Origin: CAYNWT01 sp964450955
GTDB lineage: Bacteria > Planctomycetota > Planctomycetia > Planctomycetales > Planctomycetaceae
Reading direction: 5' to 3'
DNA: 33,885 nt
NCBI GenBank assembly: GCA_964450955.1
Contig: CAYVFI010000053.1
Span: forward strand, 1-33,885
Numbering within the stretch: the stretch's first letter is position 1; the number at the start of each line of letters is the position of its first letter. Of this stretch, positions 1 through 8,728 are shown one piece after another. Under the pieces are notes generated by a model. That model was not told the origin of the DNA. It did not search any database and was given only the letters and a program-made list of their open reading frames with translations. Both the position numbers and the translations under genes were made by a program.

Positions 1-1221
<1,221 letters not shown>

Positions 1222-1565
1222 ACAATGATTCACAACTCTCGAATTCGGAAAAATCCAAATGCGAAAGAGTGTTGCAAACAAGCTCTACTGAGCAACTCAT
1301 TATTGCTTTGCCATTCGTCAGCAAGCTGACAAACGCCAAGAAGAATGGTTATTTATTAGATGCCACTCAGATATTACTGAATTGTCAAAGATCTACTTGC
1401 CTGAGCAAGCCAGTCTCATGAACTGAGTGGAACCCGAACTCAGTCGGGGGCCACTCAGGTGATGAAGCCAGCAGTGCTTCGGCGAGGCGGCATGTTAGGG
1501 ATGAGATCACCCCTCGTCAAGCATCCTCGAAAGAAAATTTGAAAGTTGTTTTCAAAGTTTCCAAG
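1222..1565 (-). other. tRNA-Ala to 23S internal transcribed spacer
   Basis: This is a spacer of 344 bases between the tRNA-Ala 3' end and the 23S 5' end, presumably transcribed with both. No protein gene or further tRNA cloverleaf is visible. It contains a boxA-like antitermination element at 1380-1393, listed separately. Confidence 0.7.
1380..1393 (-). promoter_or_regulatory. boxA-like antitermination element in 23S leader
   Basis: The minus strand reads GATCTTTGACAATT, close to the bacterial rrn boxA core (TGCTCTTTAACAA type). It lies about 160 bases upstream of the 23S 5' end, inside the transcribed spacer where spacer boxA copies are expected. In known rrn operons NusB/NusE bind this RNA motif. 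No boxB-like hairpin was sought rigorously. The call rests on motif and position only. Confidence 0.45.
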
Positions 1566-1638
1566 TGGAGACGATCGGAATCGAACCGACAACCCCTGCC
1601 TTGCAAAGGCAGTGCTCTCCCAATTGAGCTACGTCCCC
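1566..1638 (-). tRNA. tRNA-Ala(TGC)
   Basis: A complete 73-nt cloverleaf lies on the minus strand. The acceptor stem is GGGGACG pairing with CGTCTCC, with discriminator A at 1566. The anticodon arm is CTGCC-TTTGCAA-GGCAG, giving anticodon TGC (alanine). The T-arm is TGTCGGTTCGATTCCGATC-like. The 3' CCA is not encoded (A is followed by CTT), so it would be added after transcription. It lies 53 bases downstream of tRNA-Ile, the classic rRNA-spacer pair. Confidence 0.97.
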
Positions 1639-1691
1639 TTGACCCTTGGACTTCTCTGTCGAAACAGTGTTGTCTGTTGGGTTGTTGAAAA

Positions 1692-1765
1692 TGGGCGTAC
1701 GTGGACTCGAACCACGGACCTCGGCTTTATCAGAGCCGCACTCTAACCAGCTGAGCTATACGCCC
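1692..1765 (-). tRNA. tRNA-Ile(GAT)
   Basis: A complete 74-nt cloverleaf lies on the minus strand. The acceptor stem GGGCGTA pairs with TACGCCC, with discriminator A at 1692. The anticodon arm is CGGCT-CTGATAA-AGCCG, giving anticodon GAT (isoleucine). The 3' CCA is not encoded. In most bacteria this tRNA follows the 16S gene. Here the 192 bases upstream lead directly to a divergent protein gene, so it is the first recognisable gene of this rRNA transcript. Confidence 0.97.
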
Positions 1766-1864
1766 CGTTCAACGATGTCTCATCATTGCACGGATAACCA
1801 TTCTCGTCAACCGGCAGGCGGCACTTGTGTAAGACACTCCTTAAGCTTGTGTGGTTCACAGGAT

Positions 1865-1886
1865 CTGCCCCAATCTCATCGGGCAG
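1865..1886. repeat. short inverted repeat in rRNA/CDS divergent region
   Basis: CTGCCC (1865-1870) and GGGCAG (1881-1886) form a perfect 6-bp dyad around a 10-base loop. It lies in the 192-base region between the divergent tRNA-Ile and the gene at 1958. This region should hold the promoter of the tRNA-23S transcript, but no convincing -35/-10 pair is visible. The dyad could be a leader hairpin or an operator, or mean nothing. Confidence 0.25.
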
Positions 1887-1957
1887 GACGGCTAGTAAGG
1901 GTTAGGAGCTCTACTTAGAATCAGTGCTTCAGAGGCAATCAACTGCGGAACATCAAG

Positions 1958-2794
1958 ATGACGGATTCACGCGTACCCCTCAAGAACCCGGTTTTGGCCG
2001 CGGTTTTGGGATACCTCATTCCAGGCCTGGGCCATGCATACCAAGGTCGATTTTTTAAGGCGACAGTTTATGCGGTCTGCATCCTGGGGACTTTTTTTGC
2101 AGGAATGGCGCTTGGAGACTGGCAGCCCGTCTACTACCGAATGGACTCAGAGCATTCTCGTTTCAGCTACTTTTCTCAAGTTATGGTGGGGCTTCCCGCG
2201 CTACCGGCGATAGTGCAAGACAATCGGTTTCAGCGTGACATGGCCATGGGCGTGCTGCCCGGCCTCGACAATAGTTCGTCGCTTGAGTCCAGTTTCGTTG
2301 GAAGTCTTCGAGCTGGTCGATTGGTTGTTCCGATCAGTGGTTCAATTTCGCTCAGGCAGTCGGCTGACTCGATTGTCACAGGTGAATTTCGCGGAACCAA
2401 CGCGGAGATGGAGGTCGTTAAGTACCAGCTTTCCGGCGTGAACCTGCATCCCAAAGTGTATCCCTCACGCGATCGAGAGTGTGAATGTCAGGTTGTCGAT
2501 CCGGACGGCAAGCGAGTGGGATCCATTCAGGGTGTGATTCCGCGAGCTTTTACGGATTGGTGTCAGGTTCCATTGGGAGGACCGCGGGGCGACGGCACAT
2601 ACGACAACACGAGCCTGGCCGCTGTTCATGGTCGGCTGGGCAAGCGGTTTGATTTGGCATCGGTCTTCACATGGATTGCCGGGCTGCTGAATGTACTGGC
2701 GATTTGGGACGCATTTGAAGGGCCTGCTTACGGATATGGCGATGAGGATGAAGCCTCAAACGGCAGAGTCGGTTCTGAAGGAGACGACGAATGA
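1958..2794 (+). CDS. DUF6677-like membrane protein
   Basis: This is a 278-aa protein of unknown function. The N-terminus (about residues 9-52) has two hydrophobic helices around a P-G-L-G-H-x-Y-Q-G motif, resembling the TM2/DUF6677 arrangement seen in planctomycete proteins. A soluble middle of about 180 residues follows, then one hydrophobic segment near residues 230-250 containing A-G-L-L-N-x-L-A-I-W-D-A, and an acidic tail. It is divergent from the tRNA-Ile/tRNA-Ala/23S unit, and its stop overlaps the start of the next small gene (ATGA). That coupling suggests the two membrane proteins are made together. The family assignment is from memory of sequence style and was not searched. No specific activity can be inferred. 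Confidence 0.75.
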   Translation: MTDSRVPLKNPVLAAVLGYLIPGLGHAYQGRFFKATVYAVCILGTFFAGMALGDWQPVYYRMDSEHSRFSYFSQVMVGLPALPAIVQDNRFQRDMAMGVLPGLDNSSSLESSFVGSLRAGRLVVPISGSISLRQSADSIVTGEFRGTNAEMEVVKYQLSGVNLHPKVYPSRDRECECQVVDPDGKRVGSIQGVIPRAFTDWCQVPLGGPRGDGTYDNTSLAAVHGRLGKRFDLASVFTWIAGLLNVLAIWDAFEGPAYGYGDEDEASNGRVGSEGDDE

Positions 2795-2970
2795 TCGAAC
2801 CAACCTGGTATGTTGTTCCGCTTACTGCGAGTATCGCGCTTGTTTACAACGCGAGTCGTTATGAACTGCCGGCCAAAATAATCCAGCGTGCTATCCGCAT
2901 GTTTATCACAATCCTTTTGGGGATGGCGGTGTTGTACGGTGTGCTGTACTTCTTGTCCGTTCGCCTGTGA
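2791..2970 (+). CDS. small two-helix membrane protein (59 aa), coupled to the preceding gene
   Basis: This short frame starts at an ATG overlapping the previous stop codon (ATGA) and encodes 59 residues, from M-I-E-P-T-W to S-V-R-L. Two hydrophobic stretches are visible, about residues 6-20 and 37-56, the second very strongly hydrophobic and alanine/leucine/valine-rich. A basic linker (R-Y-E-L-P-A-K) lies between them. The overlap means ribosomes finishing the DUF6677-like gene could re-initiate here, which supports a real gene despite the length. Function is unknown. By inference it is a partner or assembly factor of the upstream membrane protein. It is easily missed by length-filtered gene calling. 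Confidence 0.65.
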   Translation: MIEPTWYVVPLTASIALVYNASRYELPAKIIQRAIRMFITILLGMAVLYGVLYFLSVRL

Positions 2971-3237
2971 TCTGGTCGGTTGTTTGGTGTTCTCTGGCGA
3001 CTAGCGGACTGGCGAAGGGGCTGAGTTTACATCTCCAATTTGGAGAGCAGGACACAGTCGACAGTCCGCCCGCAGGGCGCTGATGCTGCACCGTTACTGG
3101 CCTCGATCGGCTTCGCAGTAGTAGTTTGGTGGCTCTTAAAGATTGCGGAGGATCTGTTCCGTTTGGCCCATGAGCCTCAATAAGCAAGCCCGCTGGCGAC
3201 TGAGGTGCAAAGCTCTGACGTACTGCGGGAACCCAGC
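2971..3237. other. intergenic region between convergent genes
   Basis: These 267 bases lie between the 3' ends of the plus-strand membrane pair and the minus-strand LptB-like gene. No convincing gene or T-tracted terminator is seen. The only structure noted is a short palindrome at 3032-3046, TCTCCAATTTGGAGA (7-bp arms, 1-base centre), which may be a weak hairpin. Confidence 0.4.
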
Positions 3238-4011
3238 TTAGGCGGCGTTTGTCTCGCTTTCGAAGCTATCTCGACCTTGAATGATTGATGATGCGTCGAA
3301 GCGTTTGCCGAAGTACATCTGCTGGGCACTTTCATCGCTGAGCACGGTCTGGGCGTCGCCGCTAACCAGGACGTTTCCTTCGCAGATGATGTAGCTGCGA
3401 TCGGTGATTGTGAGTGTTTCGCGTTCTCTGTGGTCTGTTAGCAGGATGGAAATTCCATCGTTTCGCAGTCCCGTAATGATGTCCTGAATGCTGTGGATTG
3501 TGACTGGGTCGATGCCGGTGAATGGTTCATCCAGAAGAATGATTCGTGGATTACTGGCGAGGCACCTGGCGATTTCCAGCCGCCGGCGTTCTCCACCGGA
3601 TAGCGTTCCGGCAGATTGGCTCCGTCGGTCCTCCAGCCCGAATTGTTCCAGAAGCTCTGCCGCTCGAGCGTTCCGCTGGCGGCTGTTCATGTCGAGGAAT
3701 TCAAGGATCGCGTGGAGATTGTCCACGACGCTGAGCTTGCGGAACACGCTGTCATCTTGTGGCAGATACCCAAGCCCAGCCTGTGCGCGGCGGTACATCG
3801 GCCATTTGGTGACGTCGTGGCCTTCCAATTCGACACGTCCCTGAGTGGGGGCGATAAGGCCGCAGGCCATGCGGAATGTTGTGCTTTTTCCGGCGCCGTT
3901 TGGACCCAATAGTCCTACGATTTCCCCGGGCTCGACATGAAAACTCACGCCATCGACGGCGCGTTTGCCTGGATAGTCTTTGACGAGATTGTGGCATGTT
4001 AGCAGTGACAT
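3238..4011 (-). CDS. lptB: ABC transporter ATP-binding protein, LptB-like (lipopolysaccharide export)
   Basis: This ATPase subunit probably energises LPS transport from the inner membrane with LptF/LptG (known LptB role). The ABC signatures run in order: Walker A G-P-N-G-A-G-K-S-T (residues 36-44), Q-loop Gln85, signature L-S-G-G-E (137-141), Walker B I-I-L-L-D-E (157-162) and H-loop His194. The segment L-T-D-H-R-E-R-E-T-L matches the LptB-type T-D-H-N-V-R-E-T-L region. A 257-aa length fits a single LptB domain with a short extra C-terminus. An in-frame ATG four codons upstream (4023) exists, but GGAGGG sits just before the ATG at 4011, so 4011 is preferred. It is the last gene of a minus-strand operon behind two signal peptidases. 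No lptA, lptC or permease is adjacent. Confidence 0.85.
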   Translation of the reverse strand: MSLLTCHNLVKDYPGKRAVDGVSFHVEPGEIVGLLGPNGAGKSTTFRMACGLIAPTQGRVELEGHDVTKWPMYRRAQAGLGYLPQDDSVFRKLSVVDNLHAILEFLDMNSRQRNARAAELLEQFGLEDRRSQSAGTLSGGERRRLEIARCLASNPRIILLDEPFTGIDPVTIHSIQDIITGLRNDGISILLTDHRERETLTITDRSYIICEGNVLVSGDAQTVLSDESAQQMYFGKRFDASSIIQGRDSFESETNAA

Positions 4012-4045
4012 CGAGCCCTCCATGACTCAGTGTTGGGTGAGTTCG

Positions 4046-6037
4046 CTACCGGATTCGGCGCATTCGTTGGACGTTCGGGTAGAACGGGAAGCGATGATTC
4101 GGGTACTCCTTGACCTGTCGCCCGTCCTGATCGACATGGTACGAAAGCGGGAACGGATAGCCCTTACCTTCGTTCATGAATGGTTGACCATGCGGCCAGT
4201 AAACGAAGAACGCTTTTCCGATAATCGCGTCTGCAGGCACGGCGTGGCGTTTGAAATCGTCTCGACGTGCGATGCGAGCGCCCTGCGGAAACAGGCGACT
4301 ATCCTGACTCTTGGGGCTGTTGTCGCCGAACATGAGGTAATCTGTCGGCCCGAGTTCGTAGGTCACCATACGCCCGAAATCGAAGTCTCGTTCACGGCGC
4401 CCGTCAGAGTAGGCACGGTGCCAATCGTCGGGCGAGCTTAGCAAACTGGACATCGCGGCTTCTCGGTCGACTTCGTTCCAGGTTTGGGTGACCATCCCGC
4501 GAGAGTCCTCGTTGCGGTACGTTTCATCGCGGTAGTAAATGTCTCGATAGAGCACGAGATCTGCTACCTTTAAGGCCATTCCTTTCGCTCCGATGCCGAC
4601 CGGGCATAGATCCTTGTCTGTTGGCGTTTCAGACCCGGATCCCGTTCGGATGAGAGCTCCTTCGCCGAGTTCGATAACGCGATCGTTCACCCAGAGGCTT
4701 AGCCGACTGTCGACGTTTGCGAACCGGATGTCGTACGAGCCTGCTCCTGTAATCGGCGTGTCAGCGGTCGCGATTTCAGATTCTGCGCCTTCCCAGGTCC
4801 GAGTAATAGCGGCTTTCCCAGTGGCTGGGTTGATGCGAGCCCTGTAAGTGTTGAACCCTTCGACTAGCTCGACGACCAGTTCTGATGCGCTGGTGCTTTG
4901 GTTGATCTGGACGTTGAACTCAACCGTTAAGTCCCCGACCCAGTAAGGGCCGTGGTCATCGACCCCCCTTTGCGGGCTGAACATGTTGTAGCCACAAAAG
5001 TCCGAAACCAGACGGCTGACAGGCTGTGTGGGTTCGTTATTCAGGGCGGCCTGCCAGTCGGCGGCGCCGGCCACAATGTGTCGATATCTAAGCCATTCGT
5101 GACCTGTTTCAGGAGCGTTGACAGCGTAGGAATGGTTGGCTTCATCGTGTTGGAAGCCGGCGCCGTGTTCGCTCCAGCCGCCAATGGCGTTCTCGTCTTT
5201 GGACGGAACCACGCTTGCCCAGCGAACCGGCCAGCCGCTGGCAACCAGGTTGCTCGGGAAATACCGATCGTCATAAACCAGCATCTGGATGGCTTGCTGT
5301 TTATTGGCGTCCGGCTTGCGAAGAATCTCCCATTCATCACCCTCCTTCACCCGCCGGTAAAGATCTCCCTGCATGATGCTGATCGTTTCGTTGGGCAGTC
5401 CGACGCAGCGTTTGATGTAGTTAACGTGTGGTTCTTCCGGATACTTGAACACGATGACATCAAAACGCTTGGGGTCCTCATACAGCTTCGTGACGATGAT
5501 CCGGTCTCCCGGGAAAGGAGAAAGTTCGAACACATCGTTGTCAAAACGGCAATTGGGGCAGCGGGAAGTTCGTAGTCGTCCCGGGGTGATTAACCGGCCG
5601 TTATCCAGTTCCTGGCTAGCGCCGACTGTGTAGTGGTATCCACACTGCTCGCAATCAACATCTTTGTGCCGACCGAGAAGCGTGGGGGCCATTGATCCGG
5701 TCGGGATCACAAACGCTTCCGCTTCAAACGACTTAAACAGGAAGGCCAGGATGAACGCCACGACCAGCGATTCCACCGTTTCCCGAAGTCCGTCACCGGC
5801 GGGCGAGGCAGGCCGCCCCTTCTTTGTTTGAGCGGGCGGAGCCGGTGGAACCAGCGTTCTGAACACGCCCCACGCCAGCATGCCGCCTCCGACCAGGTAC
5901 AGGGCGAATGAGCTGTCGGCAAAGGCACCGGTATATCCCAGTGCCAGCATTGCGACGCCCCAGATGACATTGCTGTCGACTTGAAACCCTGCCTGAGTCG
6001 AGGCGGGCTCCGGTGAGGGCTTGGAAGATTTCGTCAT
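4046..6037 (-). CDS. lepB: signal peptidase I with zinc-ribbon and long beta-rich insertion (663 aa)
   Basis: This is a membrane serine protease (family S26) that would remove signal peptides from exported proteins. Hydrophobic helices occur near residues 24-62 and 86-102, followed by box B with catalytic Ser115 in P-T-G-S-M-A-P. A four-cysteine knuckle (C129/C132 and C160/C163) lies between boxes B and C and looks like a zinc ribbon. Box C is near 177-200. Catalytic Lys209 lies in Y-I-K-R-C-V-G-L-P, and box E is G-D-N-S at 571-574. About 360 residues separate the Lys from box E, where ordinary enzymes have far fewer. Residues about 360-500 alternate hydrophobic strands (T-V-E-F-N-V, Y-D-I-R-F, L-S-L-W-V-N) like a LamG/jelly-roll sandwich. 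It follows a paralogous gene by 16 bases and precedes lptB by 34. Confidence 0.9.
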   Translation of the reverse strand: MTKSSKPSPEPASTQAGFQVDSNVIWGVAMLALGYTGAFADSSFALYLVGGGMLAWGVFRTLVPPAPPAQTKKGRPASPAGDGLRETVESLVVAFILAFLFKSFEAEAFVIPTGSMAPTLLGRHKDVDCEQCGYHYTVGASQELDNGRLITPGRLRTSRCPNCRFDNDVFELSPFPGDRIIVTKLYEDPKRFDVIVFKYPEEPHVNYIKRCVGLPNETISIMQGDLYRRVKEGDEWEILRKPDANKQQAIQMLVYDDRYFPSNLVASGWPVRWASVVPSKDENAIGGWSEHGAGFQHDEANHSYAVNAPETGHEWLRYRHIVAGAADWQAALNNEPTQPVSRLVSDFCGYNMFSPQRGVDDHGPYWVGDLTVEFNVQINQSTSASELVVELVEGFNTYRARINPATGKAAITRTWEGAESEIATADTPITGAGSYDIRFANVDSRLSLWVNDRVIELGEGALIRTGSGSETPTDKDLCPVGIGAKGMALKVADLVLYRDIYYRDETYRNEDSRGMVTQTWNEVDREAAMSSLLSSPDDWHRAYSDGRRERDFDFGRMVTYELGPTDYLMFGDNSPKSQDSRLFPQGARIARRDDFKRHAVPADAIIGKAFFVYWPHGQPFMNEGKGYPFPLSYHVDQDGRQVKEYPNHRFPFYPNVQRMRRIR

Positions 6038-6053
6038 GTACCAACGCTCTTTG

Positions 6054-7679
6054 CTAGCGGATGTAGCGTATTTTGGAGAACTCAGGGATCCGAATCAGGT
6101 AGTTGTTTGGGCCGAATTTGAGTGCTTTTGGAGAGGATGGCAAGTGCACAATCACAGGCTTGCCGATGAGGTAGCTTTTGTGAACCGCGGCGTTCGCCCA
6201 TTTTCTGCTGTCGGATGACCTGGGGCTGTTGTCGCCGAGTACAAAATACTCTTCGTCGCCCAGGACGAATTCTTCGTCCACGCCATTGCGACCGTCCTCA
6301 GTGTAGTGGATGTCGCGAGTGATCCGAACACCGCGGACGGAGACGCTGGCTCCATGAGCGGCAAAAGCAATGGGTTCGTGGCTCATCTTCTGGTTGTCGC
6401 CCTCGGGTAGAACAAGCGTTTCGAACACTTGCTCGCCGTTAAACGTCACCAGTAACTGGCCATCAGTCTGCCTAACAGCAACAACAGCGCCCTGTGACAA
6501 TGCCGACGGGGCGAACCGGCCGGATTGAAGTGTCACGCCCTTTTCATGACCAAAAAGCAGAGCGTCGCCGGTTTCCAGGTTGAAGACAATCTCAAACGTG
6601 TCCGTAGGGGCCTCAAGTTGAACCACAAACTCCCCTGCCCTTTGGTCGCTGGAGAGCGTCAGTTCTGCACCCACGTCCCGCACAATCACAGGCTTTGTGG
6701 GCCTGGACCAGTTGTAGCCGTAGGTGTCCTGAATCGGAGCCAAGTGTGACCGAGTAGCCAGATTGCTGATTGTCGCTCGATACTTTTCGTCAGACGACGC
6801 CGCTCGGAGGTGATTTCGCAGCTCTTCACTCATCACACCACGGATTCTGAGTTTCGAATGCAATTCGTCAAACTCAACCAGGTCGTTCGTTACGAACCCA
6901 AACCCATCGCCGTTAGATATCGACCGCCTGGCCGCCGCAAGTTGCGTGGGGTCAACTGATGCTTCACTTTCATGGTTCCCGCCCGACCGCAGCCAGTGTC
7001 GGTATCGAACCCAGGACCAATCGCTAACCCCCGCAGAAATGAAACCCGATTCCGTTTGTTCCCACGCCTTCCCCACAGTCCACCGCGATCGCCATTCAGA
7101 GTCCGTTGGGCGCCGAGAATCGTCATACACCGTGATTTCAGTGGCCAAACACTGAGCCAGATTCTTCCGAGCGCGCTCGCCGTTGATGAAAATGTCACCA
7201 TCCTTCACCTGAACCGACTCGCGCGGACGGCCTATGACGCGTTTGACGTACGCTTCTGTGGCTAACGCCGGATTGCTGAAAACGACAACTTCCCAGCGAT
7301 CAGGATCACGCAGGGAAAACACGTTCTTGTGAACCAGAAGTTGGTCGCCCTGAGTTTTCGGGACAGACCTGATGTCGATTTCGTCTTCGCCGCAGTTGGG
7401 GCAGCCGCAGTGGGTTGGGTCGTCAGGGTTCTCTGAAACAAACCCCTCCTCCTCGTCGAAATCGATGCCAAGCTTAAACGGTGTCTGGCAAAGTGGGCAG
7501 ACAACGCGTTTGTGGTAACCCAAAAGCGAAGGAGCCATCGACCCCGTCGAAATCATGTAGCCTTCGACGATGAAGGTTCGGGCGCAGGAAACGGTGATGA
7601 CGAGACAGATAATCAGATCGGTGATCTGTCGGAGGGAAACTCCAGAGTCGTCGTCCGAGTAGTGATAGTCAGAACGCAC
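6054..7679 (-). CDS. signal peptidase I paralogue with zinc-ribbon and long insertion (541 aa)
   Basis: This is a second S26 signal peptidase, first gene of the three-gene minus operon. One transmembrane helix lies at about 19-37. Catalytic Ser47 is in S-T-G-S-M-A-P and Lys146 in A-Y-V-K-R-V-I-G-R-P. Box E is G-D-N-S at 482-485. Cysteines C61, C64, C91, C93 and C96 form a zinc-ribbon-like cluster in the same place as in the neighbour. The Lys-to-box-E insertion is about 335 residues and shares landmarks with the neighbour (W-x-R-Y-R-H, G-Y-N, R-D-I-x-Y), so the two genes arose by tandem duplication. The start is GTG: an in-frame stop lies upstream with no ATG between, and no strong ribosome-binding site is visible. 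The division of labour between the copies is unknown. Confidence 0.88.
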   Translation of the reverse strand: MRSDYHYSDDDSGVSLRQITDLIICLVITVSCARTFIVEGYMISTGSMAPSLLGYHKRVVCPLCQTPFKLGIDFDEEEGFVSENPDDPTHCGCPNCGEDEIDIRSVPKTQGDQLLVHKNVFSLRDPDRWEVVVFSNPALATEAYVKRVIGRPRESVQVKDGDIFINGERARKNLAQCLATEITVYDDSRRPTDSEWRSRWTVGKAWEQTESGFISAGVSDWSWVRYRHWLRSGGNHESEASVDPTQLAAARRSISNGDGFGFVTNDLVEFDELHSKLRIRGVMSEELRNHLRAASSDEKYRATISNLATRSHLAPIQDTYGYNWSRPTKPVIVRDVGAELTLSSDQRAGEFVVQLEAPTDTFEIVFNLETGDALLFGHEKGVTLQSGRFAPSALSQGAVVAVRQTDGQLLVTFNGEQVFETLVLPEGDNQKMSHEPIAFAAHGASVSVRGVRITRDIHYTEDGRNGVDEEFVLGDEEYFVLGDNSPRSSDSRKWANAAVHKSYLIGKPVIVHLPSSPKALKFGPNNYLIRIPEFSKIRYIR

Positions 7680-7777
7680 CGGTAGGAAAATCTTTGGTAG
7701 GCCACGCGGATGAGTTGGCGCAGTCTAGTCAAAGTTGCTCAAACCGAGAATGGGCACTTTCGATCGTGCCAGCAACG

Positions 7778-7809
7778 AAAAAAGGCCGGAGTGAACTCAC
7801 TCCGGCCTT
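7778..7809 (-). terminator. intrinsic terminator after DUF309 gene
   Basis: A nearly perfect hairpin has an 11-bp GC-rich arm GGCCGGAGTGA (7784-7794) and its complement at 7797-7807. On the minus strand it is followed by a run of six T (complement of 7778-7783). It begins 25 bases past the stop of the minus-strand DUF309 gene, exactly where a Rho-independent terminator is expected. Confidence 0.9.
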
Positions 7810-7833
7810 CTGGTTAGCGATTTCGCTGTTCGG

Positions 7834-8406
7834 CTATGCCAATGGACTCGGCTCAGGCAGAAGCACAAACGGGAACACGCGACTCGGCGAACCCGGATCG
7901 TACTCTCGCTTGTACGCGAGTTGAGCGGCTCGGTCTGCAGCGAACTGCAGGTGCGTGAACTCAAGACCGCAAAAGTGATCGGTTCCGACTTCCGCGGCAA
8001 TGTCCGCAAAAACCTCACCGGCAGACGCTGCGTGTCGGCGGACACCGTGGATGCTGCGCTCTCGAACCTTCACACCGGCCGCTGCCAGTTTGATAAGGCC
8101 CTTCATGAACCGACCTTCAATCGTCTCCGAACCGGTCACGCGCCACAGGCGTTCCCATTCTTCATGAGCTTCCCAGTAGAAACCCAGGTTGAAGTAATCG
8201 AGAGCCAACAAATAGGCTCGGTTTTCTGACCACGTGTCGGGATCCAACGCTTTCGTACCGCCGGCCGCCGCGCCCGACTTTCGGCCGTAGCTGTGGCCCT
8301 GTGGGTCACGAATCGGATGGGGCGTGCCAGACCCCGGAACAAACGTGTATTCGGGCAGTGGGGCTGCCTGTAGTAGCCGTGGAACCTCAGTGACGCTCCT
8401 GACCAT
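7834..8406 (-). CDS. DUF309 domain-containing protein
   Basis: This 190-aa protein carries the DUF309 signature in its second half. It has F-N-x-G-x-Y-W-E-A-H-E-x-W-E-x-L-W at about residues 72-88, followed by a helical segment with F-M-K-G-L-I-K-L-A-A-A. DUF309 proteins are small all-helical proteins of unknown biochemical role. The N-terminal 60 residues, with P-G-S-G-T-P-H-P and G-R-K-S-G, are not part of the core and look flexible. ATG 8406 is preceded by GGAGA at suitable spacing. The gene is monocistronic by appearance, with a strong terminator directly downstream and a 322-base gap upstream. No function can be assigned beyond the family. Confidence 0.85.
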   Translation of the reverse strand: MVRSVTEVPRLLQAAPLPEYTFVPGSGTPHPIRDPQGHSYGRKSGAAAGGTKALDPDTWSENRAYLLALDYFNLGFYWEAHEEWERLWRVTGSETIEGRFMKGLIKLAAAGVKVRERSIHGVRRHAASAGEVFADIAAEVGTDHFCGLEFTHLQFAADRAAQLAYKREYDPGSPSRVFPFVLLPEPSPLA

Positions 8407-8728
8407 AAGTGCATTCTCCGTCTAAGGGACATCAATAAAATGTCACTCTCGGCAGATGGTTAGCTGGCATAAATGCCTGCTGCGTAGTCCGTTACAGCCA
8501 TTCTGATGAGCGGGCTTTGTCACGCTTTGGGTGGGTTGCCAGTGCAGTTCCAAGAGAAATTGGTCGCAGCTGGTTGGTCGCGTGCCCGCTTGTGTCGAGT
8601 GATTTGTCTTCAGCCAAGACTACCGAGTTTGCTCCCAGGATCGAGTGCAGTTCACTTGATTTTGCCAAAAAACGACCAGCCTGGAGCCGCCCACGGGCCA
8701 CAAACCCCCGGAACGTAAAACCTTTACG
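8407..8728. other. intergenic region upstream of DUF309 gene
   Basis: These 322 bases hold no convincing gene. Two dyads are visible. One is a 20-bp dyad at 8462-8481, with A-G-C and G-G-C-A-T arms around AA, lying 56 bases upstream of the DUF309 start. The other is ACGTAAA-ACC-TTTACGT at 8713-8729, touching the stop codon of the upstream HD-domain gene. The first could be an operator and the second a weak terminator hairpin. No clear -35/-10 pair is seen. Confidence 0.4.

Noticed and set aside
1546..1918. Open frames of 66 and 90 aa over the tRNA pair
   Set aside because: They run through two perfect tRNA cloverleaves on the other strand, so they are chance frames.
1766..1957. A possible 16S rRNA fragment upstream of tRNA-Ile
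   Set aside because: The 192 bases contain none of the conserved 16S 3'-end sequence such as the anti-Shine-Dalgarno region.
2906..3187. 93-aa minus-strand open frame between convergent genes
   Set aside because: Arginine/proline/serine-rich composition, no motif or ribosome-binding site, and it overlaps the coupled 59-aa plus-strand gene.
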